From Sodalis ligni (lineage in GTDB: Bacteria; Pseudomonadota; Gammaproteobacteria; Enterobacterales; Enterobacteriaceae): a stretch of 64,000 bases of DNA. Below, piece after piece: positions 54,697-64,000 of this stretch. The DNA is taken from positions 5,084,337-5,148,336 of the forward strand of contig NZ_CP075169.1 in the NCBI RefSeq assembly GCF_016865525.2, given 5' to 3'. Under the pieces are notes generated by a model. That model ran no database searches. It was given only the letters and a program-made list of their open reading frames with translations, and was not told the DNA's origin. The number at the start of each line of letters is the position of its first letter. Position 1 is the first letter of the stretch. A program made the position numbers and the translations under genes.

Positions 54697-55953
54697 TTAG
54701 TCCCTCCCTACGCGAGTGGTATCGTCACGCTGGGCGTTCGCTTTGCGCTGATCCATAATGGAGCCGGAAGTGCCGATATCCACAGGCGAGGGTTCAGCCG
54801 TTCCGCCGGTGGAAAGGGCAGGCAGCCGCAGCAGGCTGTCCGTGGCGGTATCCTTGGATGCTTTCGCCGGCGCATTGCGCAGCATTTGATCCAGCGGCAG
54901 CACCATCACGTTATTGCCCCCTTTGTTGTCGTTCACCAGAATTTTACGCGTATGGCTTAATAACCGTTCCATCGAATCTATATATAAACGCTGGCGGGTA
55001 ATCTCCGGCGCGGCTTTGTATTCAGGCAGCAGTTTGGCGAAGCGCTGAACTTCACCCTGCGCTTCCAGCACGGTACGGGTTCTGTAGGCGCGCCCCTCTT
55101 TCCGGATACGCTGCGCCTGGCCGTTAGCGCGCGGCTGGACCTCGTTGGCATACGCCTCGGCCTCGCGGATGTACTGCTGCTCGTTTTCACGGGCGGCTAT
55201 GGCATCGTCAAACGCGGCCTTCACTTCATCAGGGGGACGCGCCGCCTGGAAGTTCACGTCCAGCAGGGTAATGCCCATGTCGTATGGACGGATGGTTTCC
55301 TCCAATACCCGCTGCGTATCGCTGCGCACCACGGTACGCCCTTCCGTGAGGATGCGATCCATGGTGTACTTGCCGATAACGCCCCGCAGGGCGCTGTCGG
55401 TGGCCTGTCGCAGGCTGTCGTCCGCATCGGTTACGCTGAACAGGTAGCGTTCCGGGTCGGTGACGCGGTACTGCACGTTCATTTCCACGCGCACGACGTT
55501 TTCATCGGCGGTAAGCATGATGCCGGACGCCGCCAGCTCGCGTACCGACTCAACGTTAACCGCAATCACATGATCGACAAAGGTGGGTTTCCAATTCAGG
55601 CCCGGCTGCACCAGGCGGTCGAATTTTCCGAAGCGCGTGACTACGCCGCGCTCCGCTTCCTTGATGGTGTAGAAGCCGCTGCCGGCCCAGATAGCCACCA
55701 GGACCACCACGGCCAGTCCGATGTAACGCCTGCCGTGGCCGGGGCTTTTGGCGCCGCCGGTACCCTCCGGGTTTTTATTGCCTCCGCCAAACCCGCTTAT
55801 TTTTTTACCGAGCTTACGGAAGATATCGTCCAAATCAGGAGGTCCTTGTTCACGCCCGCCTTTATTATTATTTCCGCCAGAGTTGCCGCTGTTATTGCTG
55901 CTCCCCCACGGGTCGCGGTCATGTCCGTTATTACCGGGCTGATTCCACGCCAT
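54697..55953 (-). CDS. hflK: HflK, SPFH-domain modulator of FtsH
   Basis: The 418-residue partner of HflC begins MAWNQPGNNGHDRDPWGSSN with a glycine/asparagine-rich cytoplasmic N-terminus, TM at about 77-97 (YIGLAVVVLVAIWAGSGFYT) and the SPFH domain from EAERGVVTRFGKFDRLVQPG. The start at 55953 matches the family. It lies 55 bases after hflX. Confidence 0.97.
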   Translation of the reverse strand: MAWNQPGNNGHDRDPWGSSNNSGNSGGNNNKGGREQGPPDLDDIFRKLGKKISGFGGGNKNPEGTGGAKSPGHGRRYIGLAVVVLVAIWAGSGFYTIKEAERGVVTRFGKFDRLVQPGLNWKPTFVDHVIAVNVESVRELAASGIMLTADENVVRVEMNVQYRVTDPERYLFSVTDADDSLRQATDSALRGVIGKYTMDRILTEGRTVVRSDTQRVLEETIRPYDMGITLLDVNFQAARPPDEVKAAFDDAIAARENEQQYIREAEAYANEVQPRANGQAQRIRKEGRAYRTRTVLEAQGEVQRFAKLLPEYKAAPEITRQRLYIDSMERLLSHTRKILVNDNKGGNNVMVLPLDQMLRNAPAKASKDTATDSLLRLPALSTGGTAEPSPVDIGTSGSIMDQRKANAQRDDTTRVGRD

Positions 55954-56008
55954 GTTTAGCTCCATATTCTTAATGTGTTTTCTTCAGGCTTTGAGTCCCA
56001 AAGGACGG

Positions 56009-57289
56009 TCAGACAAGATAGTCCACCAACTCATTCTCTTGCTTGCACAGGCGACGCCAATCGATGAGCGGCAATCTGACGAGCAGCCCGACGCTGCCGT
56101 CGTCCTCAATCCATTCTTTTTCAATTGCCTGAAGCTGGTAAAAACGGCTGCGTAAACGTCCGGCCTGCGGGGGTAGGCGCAGCTCATGCTGCGCAATCTC
56201 ACCCGACAGGCGTTCGGTCAGCGCCTGGAAAAGCAACGGGATTCCTTCTCCGGTTTCGGCGGACAGCCATACCCGTACCGGTAAGTTATCCTCGTCTCGA
56301 TCAATACGCGCAACAAAATCATCCAGCATATCGATTTTATTCATGATCAACAGTACCGGAACGTCGTTCGCTTCGATTTCCGCCAGTACCGTATCCACCG
56401 CGGCGATATTTTCCTGGCCGCGGCTGTCCGAGGCATCGACGATATGCAACAGCAGCGTGGCTTCGCGCGTCTCTTGCAAGGTCGCTTTAAACGCCGCCAC
56501 CAGATCATGGGGCAAATGGCGGATAAAACCAACCGTATCCGCCAGGACCGTGTCGCCCACATCGCCGACTTCGATGCGCCGCAGGGTAGGGTCCAGCGTG
56601 GCGAACAGCTGATCGGCGACATAGACTTCCGCCTGGGTGAGCCGGTTGAACAGCGTGGATTTGCCGGCATTGGTGTAGCCCACCAGCGATACCGTGGGGA
56701 CATCGGCGCGATTCCTGGCCCGGCGTCCTTGCTCCCGCTGTTTTTCCACCCGTTCCAGGCGGGAAAGTATCAGGGTAATCCGGTTGCGTAACAGACGGCG
56801 GTCGGTTTCAAGCTGGGTTTCACCCGGCCCGCGCATGCCTATGCCGCCTTTTTGCCGCTCAAGGTGGGTCCATCCCCGCACCAGACGCGTGGCGAGATGG
56901 CGCAGCTGAGCCAGTTCCACCTGCAATTTACCCTCGTGGGTACGAGCACGCTGTGCAAAAATGTCCAAAATCAGCCCGGTGCGATCGATGACCCGGCATT
57001 GGCATAAGCTCTCGAGATTGCGCTCTTGAGCAGGAGATAATGCATGATCGAAAAGTACGACAGACGCACCACTGGTTTTAACCGCTTGCGCGATTTCTTC
57101 AGCTTTTCCCTCTCCGACAAAATACTTGGGGTGCGGGGCCTTGCGGCTCCCGGTTATAACATGCAACGCTTCCACCCCGGCGGAAGACACCAGCGACTCA
57201 AACTCCTGAAGATCTTCCATGTCTTTGTCTTGCGAGAAAAAGATGTGAACCAGTATGGCCTGCTCACCGGTATCATAACGGTCAAACAA
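56009..57289 (-). CDS. hflX: Ribosome-splitting GTPase HflX
   Basis: HflX rescues stalled 70S ribosomes by splitting the subunits. The 426 residues contain the N-terminal glycine-rich HflX domain ([34 protein letters not shown]) and the G domain with G1 GYTNAGKS (204-211), G3 DTVGFI and G4 NKID. It follows hfq by 96 bases, as in E. coli. Confidence 0.98.
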   Translation of the reverse strand: MFDRYDTGEQAILVHIFFSQDKDMEDLQEFESLVSSAGVEALHVITGSRKAPHPKYFVGEGKAEEIAQAVKTSGASVVLFDHALSPAQERNLESLCQCRVIDRTGLILDIFAQRARTHEGKLQVELAQLRHLATRLVRGWTHLERQKGGIGMRGPGETQLETDRRLLRNRITLILSRLERVEKQREQGRRARNRADVPTVSLVGYTNAGKSTLFNRLTQAEVYVADQLFATLDPTLRRIEVGDVGDTVLADTVGFIRHLPHDLVAAFKATLQETREATLLLHIVDASDSRGQENIAAVDTVLAEIEANDVPVLLIMNKIDMLDDFVARIDRDEDNLPVRVWLSAETGEGIPLLFQALTERLSGEIAQHELRLPPQAGRLRSRFYQLQAIEKEWIEDDGSVGLLVRLPLIDWRRLCKQENELVDYLV

Positions 57290-57385
57290 GCGTACAACCT
57301 CTCAAACGGATAAACCGCAGTTATAACGGAGCCTTAGCGCCGCAAACACGCTAAAGCACCGCGAAATGGTCAAGCCGGATGCGTC

Positions 57386-57708
<323 letters not shown>

Positions 57709-57808
57709 TTATGTGCTTGTTGTTTGTAACAAGAACCATGTGGCTCTAAAATAAACGATGTAAAAAAAAGCGCGTTCAGTACTTACCAATTGTACACAAT
57801 CACCCAAC

Positions 57809-58750
57809 CTATGCACTAACAACCTGTAATACCTTGTCTAAAGCAGCGAGGGGCTTGTCACTATCGAGCCAGTGAACCGACGGCCAGCCGCGCAACCACG
57901 TCATTTGCCGCTTGGCCAATTGCCGGGTTGCGCATATCCCGCGATAAATCATTTCATCGTAATCGATTTCACCTGATAAATATGACCACATCTGGCGATA
58001 ACCGACGCTGCGAATGGACGGCAGATCTTTATGCAAGCCACTGCGCAGGAAAAGTACCCTGGCTTCCCGCTCAAAACCAGCCGCCAGCATCTGATGAAAG
58101 CGCTGCTCGATACGCTGATGCAACAGCCGGCGATTTTCTGGCGCAATCGCAAACTGGTGAACCCGGTACGGCAATGCTTCACCTGAAGTTTTAGTCAGTT
58201 CCGTAAGAGTTTTACCTGAAACGAAAAAAACTTCCAGTGCTCTGGAGAGCCTCTGCGGATCATTCGGATGAATACGACCCGCCGACACCGGATCAATCTC
58301 CTGCAATTTAAGGTGCAATGCCTCCCATCCTTTGGCCTGCGCCTCCCGGGAAATACGCTCCCGCACTTCAGGGTCCGCTGGGGGCAAGGGGGATAAACCC
58401 TCCAGAAGCGCCTTGAAGTAGAGCATCGTCCCGCCTACCAATAACGGCACACGACCCGACGCGGTGATTTCTGCCATGGCGGCCAGCGCATCACGGCTGA
58501 AATCCGCTGCCGAATAGGCCTGCTCCGGATCCCGGATATCAATCAACCGGTGCGGCGCTATCGCCAGTTCGTCTTTACCGGGCTTTGCGGTGCCGATATC
58601 CATGCCGCGATAAATCAGCGCGGAATCAACGCTGATAATCTCCACCGGCAATCGCCGGCGCAGCTCAATCGCCAGCCCGGTTTTACCCGAAGCGGTAGGT
58701 CCCATCAGGAAAATAGCCTGCGGCAAAGGCGGGCCGATAGCCTCAGTCAT
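57809..58750 (-). CDS. miaA: tRNA dimethylallyltransferase MiaA
   Basis: MiaA adds a dimethylallyl group to A37 of tRNAs reading UNN codons. The 313 residues begin [20 protein letters not shown] with the P-loop GPTASGKT (17-24), then [33 protein letters not shown] and the tRNA-contact helix [12 protein letters not shown]. The start ATG lies inside the end of mutL (8-base overlap), indicating translational coupling. Confidence 0.97.
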   Translation of the reverse strand: MTEAIGPPLPQAIFLMGPTASGKTGLAIELRRRLPVEIISVDSALIYRGMDIGTAKPGKDELAIAPHRLIDIRDPEQAYSAADFSRDALAAMAEITASGRVPLLVGGTMLYFKALLEGLSPLPPADPEVRERISREAQAKGWEALHLKLQEIDPVSAGRIHPNDPQRLSRALEVFFVSGKTLTELTKTSGEALPYRVHQFAIAPENRRLLHQRIEQRFHQMLAAGFEREARVLFLRSGLHKDLPSIRSVGYRQMWSYLSGEIDYDEMIYRGICATRQLAKRQMTWLRGWPSVHWLDSDKPLAALDKVLQVVSA

Positions 58751-60638
58751 GATTAAGGGCCTCAATGGCGGCCTCAAGATCCAATAACACCAAAAGCTCT
58801 GCGGGCGGGACCTTTACCCACTGCGGACAAAGCCGCTCAACCTCGGCGAGTAACTGTATGGCCTGGGAAAGGCTCCAGGCACGTTGTTCACTGTTCAACT
58901 GGCGGGCAATCCAGGCAGCAATCTCATCACAAGTGATGGTTTCAGTTTCTGACAGATAGCCTAACAGTTCCGGAATCAAGTTTTGTAAATTTTGTTGGCG
59001 TAATGGTAAAGGTACGCCATTTAGCGTCCCCTGGCGCTGATTAACCTGTAACTGGATACCCATCTGCTCCAATTGCGCCTGGTACCGGCGGAATCCCGCC
59101 GCCTCCGGTTCCTTGAGTATTAAGCGCAGGGGAATAAGCAATGGCTGCGCCCGTAACGCTTCGCCATCCGGCGTAAGCTGTTTTTGCTTGAGGCAGCGCT
59201 CCGCCACCGGCAGAGAAATCAGCGCCAGACGCTGGCGGAATTCCACCAGGGCGTAACAAGGCGGATAAACGGTAAGCACCCGACCGAAGCTCTGGACATC
59301 GTCGCCGGAAACGGCCTCGGCAGCGGCGCCGGACGCTGGCGCGGATTGAATCAGCTTTTGGTAAAGTTTACCCTCTTTGGTCTGATAACCGGCGCCGGGA
59401 TGGTAATTGGCGGCCGGTTCACGCATCCGGCCGGATCGGGACCCCGCTTCGCCGCCGTTACTCCGGCCAATACCGGACGGCGCCTTATACTGTGGCGGCG
59501 ACGGGGTGTTCCCAGGGCCGGAGGGTGGTGCCTTGAGCGCCGGTGAGGGGTTGTCAAAGAGATTTTTCCCCGCCGCGACGCGATTTTCCGGCATCCGGTG
59601 CAAAGGGACGGCATCGGCGGATACGGGTAGCTCCGGTTCGTCCGGCCGCTGAATAACGGCGATCACCGCCTGATAGATAAAATCATGCACCAGGCGGGAC
59701 TGGTGAAACCTGACTTCCTGTTTGGTGGGATGCACATTCACATCCACCTGATGGGGATCCACTTCCAGGTACAGCACAAACGCCGGTTGCCCCGCCTCGG
59801 ACAGCTGTTCCTCATAGGCCTGGCGAATGGCGTGATTAATCAGCTTGTCGCGCATCATCCGCCGATTGACATAACAATACTGCATGTCCGGCAGTTCACC
59901 CGCCGCCGACGGATCGGCTACCCAGCCGCGGATGCGGAGATCGCCGTGCTGCCAGGAGACTTCCAGGGCCCGTTGCACAAAGGCCGGTCCGCACAGGCTG
60001 CTTAAGCGCCGGAGGTTCTGGGCTTCCTGCGTCACCCCGCGATATTGGCGGACCGGTTTACCGTTATGCTGCAGGGTGAACGTCACATCAAAGCGCGCCA
60101 GCGCAATGCGTTTCACCACTTCGTCTATATGCGCGAATTCGGTTTTCTCGGTACGCATGAACTTGCGGCGGGCCGGCGTATTGTAAAACAGATCCAGCAC
60201 TTCCACCGTGGAACCCACCGGATGCGCCGCCGGTTTAAGAGTCACCGCCATGTCGCGGCCTTCGGCATAGGCCTGCCACGCTTCCGTTTGCGCTTCGGTG
60301 CGGGAGGTCAGGGTCAGCCGCGACACCGAACTGATACTGGCCAGCGCTTCCCCGCGAAACCCCAGGCTGATAATAGCCTCGAGATCGTCCAGCGTGGCGA
60401 TTTTACTGGTGGCGTGCCGTGCCAGCGCCAGCGCCAAATCGTCCTTGGCGATGCCGCAACCGTTATCGCGGATGCGGATAAGGCGGCTGCCGGCCCGCTC
60501 GATATCGATGTCGATACGCGTCGCGCCGGCGTCAAGGCTGTTCTCCACAAGTTCCTTCACCACCGACGCGGGGCGTTCGACCACTTCGCCGGCGGCGATC
60601 TGGTTGGCGAGCTGTGGCGGCAGTACCCGAATAGGCAT
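58743..60638 (-). CDS. mutL: DNA mismatch repair protein MutL
   Basis: The 631-residue GHL ATPase couples MutS mismatch recognition to MutH and UvrD. The N-terminal ATPase contains E29 and N33 in [16 protein letters not shown]58 in RDNGCGI, and [11 protein letters not shown] proline-rich linker (about 350-430) precedes the C-terminal dimerisation domain. No endonuclease motif DQHAxxER is present, as expected where MutH exists. The start [20 protein letters not shown] is conserved. Confidence 0.98.
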   Translation of the reverse strand: MPIRVLPPQLANQIAAGEVVERPASVVKELVENSLDAGATRIDIDIERAGSRLIRIRDNGCGIAKDDLALALARHATSKIATLDDLEAIISLGFRGEALASISSVSRLTLTSRTEAQTEAWQAYAEGRDMAVTLKPAAHPVGSTVEVLDLFYNTPARRKFMRTEKTEFAHIDEVVKRIALARFDVTFTLQHNGKPVRQYRGVTQEAQNLRRLSSLCGPAFVQRALEVSWQHGDLRIRGWVADPSAAGELPDMQYCYVNRRMMRDKLINHAIRQAYEEQLSEAGQPAFVLYLEVDPHQVDVNVHPTKQEVRFHQSRLVHDFIYQAVIAVIQRPDEPELPVSADAVPLHRMPENRVAAGKNLFDNPSPALKAPPSGPGNTPSPPQYKAPSGIGRSNGGEAGSRSGRMREPAANYHPGAGYQTKEGKLYQKLIQSAPASGAAAEAVSGDDVQSFGRVLTVYPPCYALVEFRQRLALISLPVAERCLKQKQLTPDGEALRAQPLLIPLRLILKEPEAAGFRRYQAQLEQMGIQLQVNQRQGTLNGVPLPLRQQNLQNLIPELLGYLSETETITCDEIAAWIARQLNSEQRAWSLSQAIQLLAEVERLCPQWVKVPPAELLVLLDLEAAIEALNHD

Positions 60639-60782
60639 GGCGGCGAAAATCCTCAGTGTTAAGCGGGTGAAAATCAGGGCCTGTTCCGACAAAAGGGTTT
60701 GTTAACATAGTGCCTGGCCTTCTACGACAGGTCATTTCTTTACGTTTTTCTCACGCCCCCGAATCCTATCATTTTTGACAGC

Positions 60783-62357
60783 CTATTTGGCGGAATCACG
60801 CGCCAAGGCGGAAGAATTCCGCCGTTTTGCCGCCTGGGTCCGCTGTTCCGCCGCACCGGCGGGAATTTTCAGCCGCTGGCCGACCCACACAACGTCCCTT
60901 TTCAAATGATTGAGATCGCGCAGCGCCGCCATGCTCACACCGTAGCGGCTGGCGATACCGGACAGCGTCTCGCCGCGCTGCACCACATGGCGACCGGCGG
61001 GAGCGGCGGCGGGCATCACGCCGGCGGTGGATTGCGACACCGCCTGGGCGCCGCTGGCGCCGGCGTCCGCCGCCGACGCGATACCCTGCGGACGGTTTTC
61101 CAGTTTGGGACCGTTTTGCAGCGGATGGGCCGAGAAATAGGCGCGCAAGCCAAGATAAATGGCCTGGGCTATTTTGTCCTGATACTCCCCGCTGCCCAAC
61201 AGCCGCTCTTCGTTGGCGTTACTGATAAAGCCGGTTTCCACCAATAGCGAAGGAATATCCGGCGAGCGCAATACCCCCAGGCTGGCATACTCCGGCCGCG
61301 TTTTATGCAGCGAACCCACGTTGCGCAGCTGTCTTAACACCCGGGTGGCGACATCGTAGCCCACCCGCTGGGAATGGCCGAACTGCAAATCCAGTACCGC
61401 CTGGCTGAGGTACGGATCCGACGAACTGTTGGCCAGCAGATCCCCCGCGCCCCCCAGCAGCTCCGATTGCTTTTCATGCTGCTCCAGCCAGTTGGCCATC
61501 TCGCTGTTGGCCCGGCGGTTGGACAGTACCCATACCGATGCACCGGTGGCGCTGCGATTCGGCGCCGCGTCCGCATGGATGGATACCAGTACGCTGGCGC
61601 CCTGCTTACGCGCCACATCCGAGCGCCCCATCACCGAAATGAAATAATCGCCATCCCGGGTCAACGCCGGCCTGAACATGGGATCCTGATCCAAGAGTGC
61701 TTTCAATCGGCGGGCAATGGCAATGGTGACATTTTTTTCCATCAAGCCGTTTTGGCCAATGGCGCCGGGATCCTGGCCGCCGTGACCGGCATCGATGGCC
61801 ACCACCACCTGATCGCTTTGCGCCACGGCCCGGCGAGCGGGACGGGGGGTACGGGACAACAGCGGATTATCCTGCACCGCGGGGGCCGCATTAAACGCGC
61901 GATTCGACGATGGAACCGCCCGGGGCGCGGGCTCGGGCACCGCACGGCTGATACGGGCGGCGGCGGGTCGGGGAGAGTTCAGCGTCACCACGACATTGTA
62001 ATGTCCGTTGCTTTGCTCGATGGCAGCCTGCGCCCGTGATTTGCGGGTCAGGTCCAGCACCAGGCGGATGCTCTGCGGGTCCGGAGCCTGACTGGTACGA
62101 ACGCGGCTGATGATATTCTGGCCGTTGAAGTCCAGCGGCAATCCCTGCGGCGGCATGCTCTGACGGATATCCACCACCACCCGTTCAGGATTGTGCAGCG
62201 AAAAAAAGGCATAAACCGGCTGTTCGCCAAAACCCAAGGTGACCGTGGATTGCTCGGTTCCGTTTGTCACATTGATATCCGTAAGATTTGCCGCGCCGAC
62301 ATGGCCTGCCAGACACATTAGAACGATAACCAAAACCATCCTGATTCTAAGTATCAT
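60783..62357 (-). CDS. amiB: N-acetylmuramoyl-L-alanine amidase AmiB with C-terminal LysM
   Basis: AmiB splits septal peptidoglycan after EnvC activation. The 524 residues comprise a signal peptide (to about 22), an AMIN domain, a linker, the zinc amidase_3 domain with [31 protein letters not shown] and LVETGFISN, then a LysM domain ([20 protein letters not shown]). E. coli AmiB (445) lacks LysM; the extended form is common in other Enterobacterales. The start overlaps the tsaE stop by four bases. Confidence 0.96.
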   Translation of the reverse strand: MILRIRMVLVIVLMCLAGHVGAANLTDINVTNGTEQSTVTLGFGEQPVYAFFSLHNPERVVVDIRQSMPPQGLPLDFNGQNIISRVRTSQAPDPQSIRLVLDLTRKSRAQAAIEQSNGHYNVVVTLNSPRPAAARISRAVPEPAPRAVPSSNRAFNAAPAVQDNPLLSRTPRPARRAVAQSDQVVVAIDAGHGGQDPGAIGQNGLMEKNVTIAIARRLKALLDQDPMFRPALTRDGDYFISVMGRSDVARKQGASVLVSIHADAAPNRSATGASVWVLSNRRANSEMANWLEQHEKQSELLGGAGDLLANSSSDPYLSQAVLDLQFGHSQRVGYDVATRVLRQLRNVGSLHKTRPEYASLGVLRSPDIPSLLVETGFISNANEERLLGSGEYQDKIAQAIYLGLRAYFSAHPLQNGPKLENRPQGIASAADAGASGAQAVSQSTAGVMPAAAPAGRHVVQRGETLSGIASRYGVSMAALRDLNHLKRDVVWVGQRLKIPAGAAEQRTQAAKRRNSSALARDSAK

Positions 62358-62833
62358 TTATGGGATCCCCGCCAAGACGCCATCCGCGCCGGTATCCCTG
62401 CGGCCTTTGCGGACCGGGGCTCTATCAGGGCCTGCCGGCCGGCCGCCGTATAGGCGAGCGTCAGCGCTATATCGGCGTCCGGCAGGATGCCTTCGCCCTT
62501 CTGCGGCCACTCCACCAGGCACAGGCTATCCTGGCGGAAATAATCGCGTACCCCCATGAATTCCAGCTCTTCCGCATCAAGCAGCCGGTAGAGATCGAAA
62601 TGATAAACGGTACCTGACGCCAATTCATAAGGCTCCACCAGAGTATAGGTGGGGCTTTTCACATTGCCTTCATAGCCCAACGCACGCAGGAAGCCACGGC
62701 AAAGCGTGGTTTTACCGGCGCCCAAATCGCCAAAAAGATAAATCACGCATGATTGCGGGCAGGCATCGGCTAAAGCAGCCCCTAACGCGATGGTTGCCGC
62801 TTCGTCCGGCAAAGGTATTACACATTTTTCCAT
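62354..62833 (-). CDS. tsaE: tRNA threonylcarbamoyladenosine ATPase TsaE
   Basis: The 159-residue ATPase works with TsaB, TsaC and TsaD to make t6A37 in ANN-decoding tRNAs. The P-loop GDLGAGKTT lies at 35-43, followed by [13 protein letters not shown] (switch-like threonine) and YHFDLYRL. It matches E. coli YjeE in length. Its stop overlaps amiB by four bases. Confidence 0.97.
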   Translation of the reverse strand: MEKCVIPLPDEAATIALGAALADACPQSCVIYLFGDLGAGKTTLCRGFLRALGYEGNVKSPTYTLVEPYELASGTVYHFDLYRLLDAEELEFMGVRDYFRQDSLCLVEWPQKGEGILPDADIALTLAYTAAGRQALIEPRSAKAAGIPARMASWRGSHK

Positions 62834-62868
62834 GTCTGATTTCTATATCTGATTTTAGGGTCTGCTTT

Positions 62869-64000
62869 TCAGGCGAAATGTTCAGGATTAACAAATCGAT
62901 ATAACGCGGGCAATAAATCCGTGGCCAGCATGCCCCGCGTGCCTTTTTCCGCCGCCAGCCAATCGGCGGCCGCGCCGTGGATAACGCAGCCGGCGCACGC
63001 CGCATCATATAACGAGAGTTTCTGCGCCAGCAAACCGCCGATGATGCCCGAAAGCAGATCTCCCATGCCCCCCGAGGCCATACCGGCATTGCCCACATCG
63101 GCAATGGACGTTTGGCCGCCGGCATCGGCGATCAGCGTGCCCGCGCCTTTTAGCACCACCACGCCGCCATAACGTTTTGCGATATTTGCGGCGGCAAGGA
63201 AGCGGTCACTTTCCACCACGCCGGCCTTGCTGTTCAGCAAGCGCGCGGCTTCTCCGGGATGGGGCGTGACAATACGATTGTGACGTTTCTGCGGGTTGAT
63301 TGCCAGCAAGTTCAGCGCGTCGGCGTCCCATAACATGGGTTTATCATAATTTTCCGCGATACGTAGCGCATTTTTACCCCATTCCGACTGCCCCAAACCC
63401 GGACCTATCACAATGACGTCCGCCCATTCCAGACCCTGGCGAAGCGACTGGTCGTTAAGCGGTTCAACCATCAGTTCCGGCCGCGCGGTGAGCAGGGAAC
63501 CCACGTTCTCCTCGCGAGTAAGCACTCGCACCAAACCTGCGCCGGTGCGCAGCGCCGCCTCACCGGTCATGCGAATGGCGCCGGATAAACCGTGATCGCC
63601 GCCGATAATCACCAACCGGCCGTTATCCCCTTTATGCGCGCAGGGATCCCGCGGCGTTAGCCAGCGGGGGAGCAGGTCGGCGGTCAGCCGTTCCAATAGC
63701 GGGGTTTGCTGTTGCAGCCAGTTACCCAGCCCCAAATCGTCATAATGTAATTTCCCGGTGACGCTGCGCGCTTTGCCGGTGAGCAAACCGGGTTTCAACG
63801 CGATAAACGTCACGGTGTGCGCCGCCTTGATCACCGCCGCCGGCGCCGCGCCGGTTTCGGCGTTCAGCCCCGAAGGAAGGTCGAGGGAAACTATCGGCGC
63901 GCCATGGTCGTTGGCCCTGTGGATAAGCCCGGTATAGGGTTCCCGCGGCGCGTCCTTCAATCCGGTTCCCAGCAGGCCGTCAACGATCACATCCACCTGC
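62869..64000 (-). CDS. nnr: Bifunctional NAD(P)HX epimerase/dehydratase Nnr (partial, N-terminus beyond right edge)
   Basis: Nnr repairs hydrated NADH and NADPH. The visible 377 residues contain the end of the epimerase domain (VIVDGLLGTGLKDAPREPY, IVSLDLPSGLNAETGA) and the whole ADP-dependent dehydratase domain with GDNGRLVIIGGDHGLSGAIR, TPHPGEAARLL, VLKGAGTLIAD and NAGMASGGMGDLLSG. The start lies outside the window. It is upstream of tsaE by 35 bases in the same direction. Confidence 0.97.
   Translation of the reverse strand, partial: QVDVIVDGLLGTGLKDAPREPYTGLIHRANDHGAPIVSLDLPSGLNAETGAAPAAVIKAAHTVTFIALKPGLLTGKARSVTGKLHYDDLGLGNWLQQQTPLLERLTADLLPRWLTPRDPCAHKGDNGRLVIIGGDHGLSGAIRMTGEAALRTGAGLVRVLTREENVGSLLTARPELMVEPLNDQSLRQGLEWADVIVIGPGLGQSEWGKNALRIAENYDKPMLWDADALNLLAINPQKRHNRIVTPHPGEAARLLNSKAGVVESDRFLAAANIAKRYGGVVVLKGAGTLIADAGGQTSIADVGNAGMASGGMGDLLSGIIGGLLAQKLSLYDAACAGCVIHGAAADWLAAEKGTRGMLATDLLPALYRFVNPEHFA

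Overview
The window carries a GC-rich chromosomal segment of an Enterobacterales gammaproteobacterium. Nearly every housekeeping protein is close to its Escherichia coli counterpart in sequence and length. Several traits point away from E. coli itself and towards the Sodalis/Pectobacterium/Yersinia side of the order: AmiB with a C-terminal LysM, mdh-argR-yhcN next to the ispB block, palindromic repeats with TACCC/GGGTA ends, and no nsrR. Two genes are frame-disrupted (hfq and a LacI-type regulator) and a group II intron is present, which would fit a Sodalis-like genome in early decay. That placement is an inference, and single-base indels in the assembly are an alternative for the frameshifts.

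Layout. 1-9216: glmM (partial), folP, a group IIC intron, ftsH and rlmE, then yhbY, greA and dacB, the conserved cell-wall/RNA/proteolysis cluster. 9236-19288: an accessory sugar island holding a broken LacI regulator, an OmpR-type response regulator, a five-gene minus-strand operon (RbsA/RbsC/RbsB-like importer, class II aldolase, PfkB kinase) and a divergent hybrid histidine kinase. 19401-23508: obgE, yhbE, rpmA, rplU, ispB. 23559-25210: sfsB flanked by two paralogous Mu-type HTH proteins and a possible Com remnant. 25312-27712: mdh, argR, yhcN. 27938-33434: mpl, fbp, an orphan chemoreceptor, ppa, ytfP. 33437-45038: tamB, tamA, msrA, ytfL, ytfK, ytfJ, cysQ, fklB, ytfB. 45098-46540: the rpsF-priB-rpsR-rplI operon. 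46993-53602: yjfP, bsmA, rlmB, rnr, purA, yjeT. 53662-64000: hflC, hflK, hflX, hfq (frameshifted), miaA, mutL, amiB, tsaE, nnr (partial).

How the parts work together. FtsH (3858-5804) and its regulators HflK/HflC (53662-55953) are both present. TamA and TamB form one envelope complex. The greA, rlmE, rlmB, obgE and rnr products all serve transcription, ribosome maturation or RNA turnover. In the sugar island a two-component pair brackets an ABC importer with an RbsB-like binding protein. The kinase has a long periplasmic helical sensor, which recalls TorT/TorS, where an RbsB-like protein signals to a hybrid kinase. PfkB kinase plus class II aldolase suggest a short kinase-then-aldolase pathway for an unidentified sugar.

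Most notable signals: the frameshift in hfq at an A5 tract, the intron sitting exactly behind the ftsH terminator, the sugar/two-component island with a decayed repressor, the Mu-type regulator cluster around sfsB, and two possible unannotated small RNAs (about 46834-46962 and 27867-27932). No tRNA, rRNA or CRISPR array was seen.
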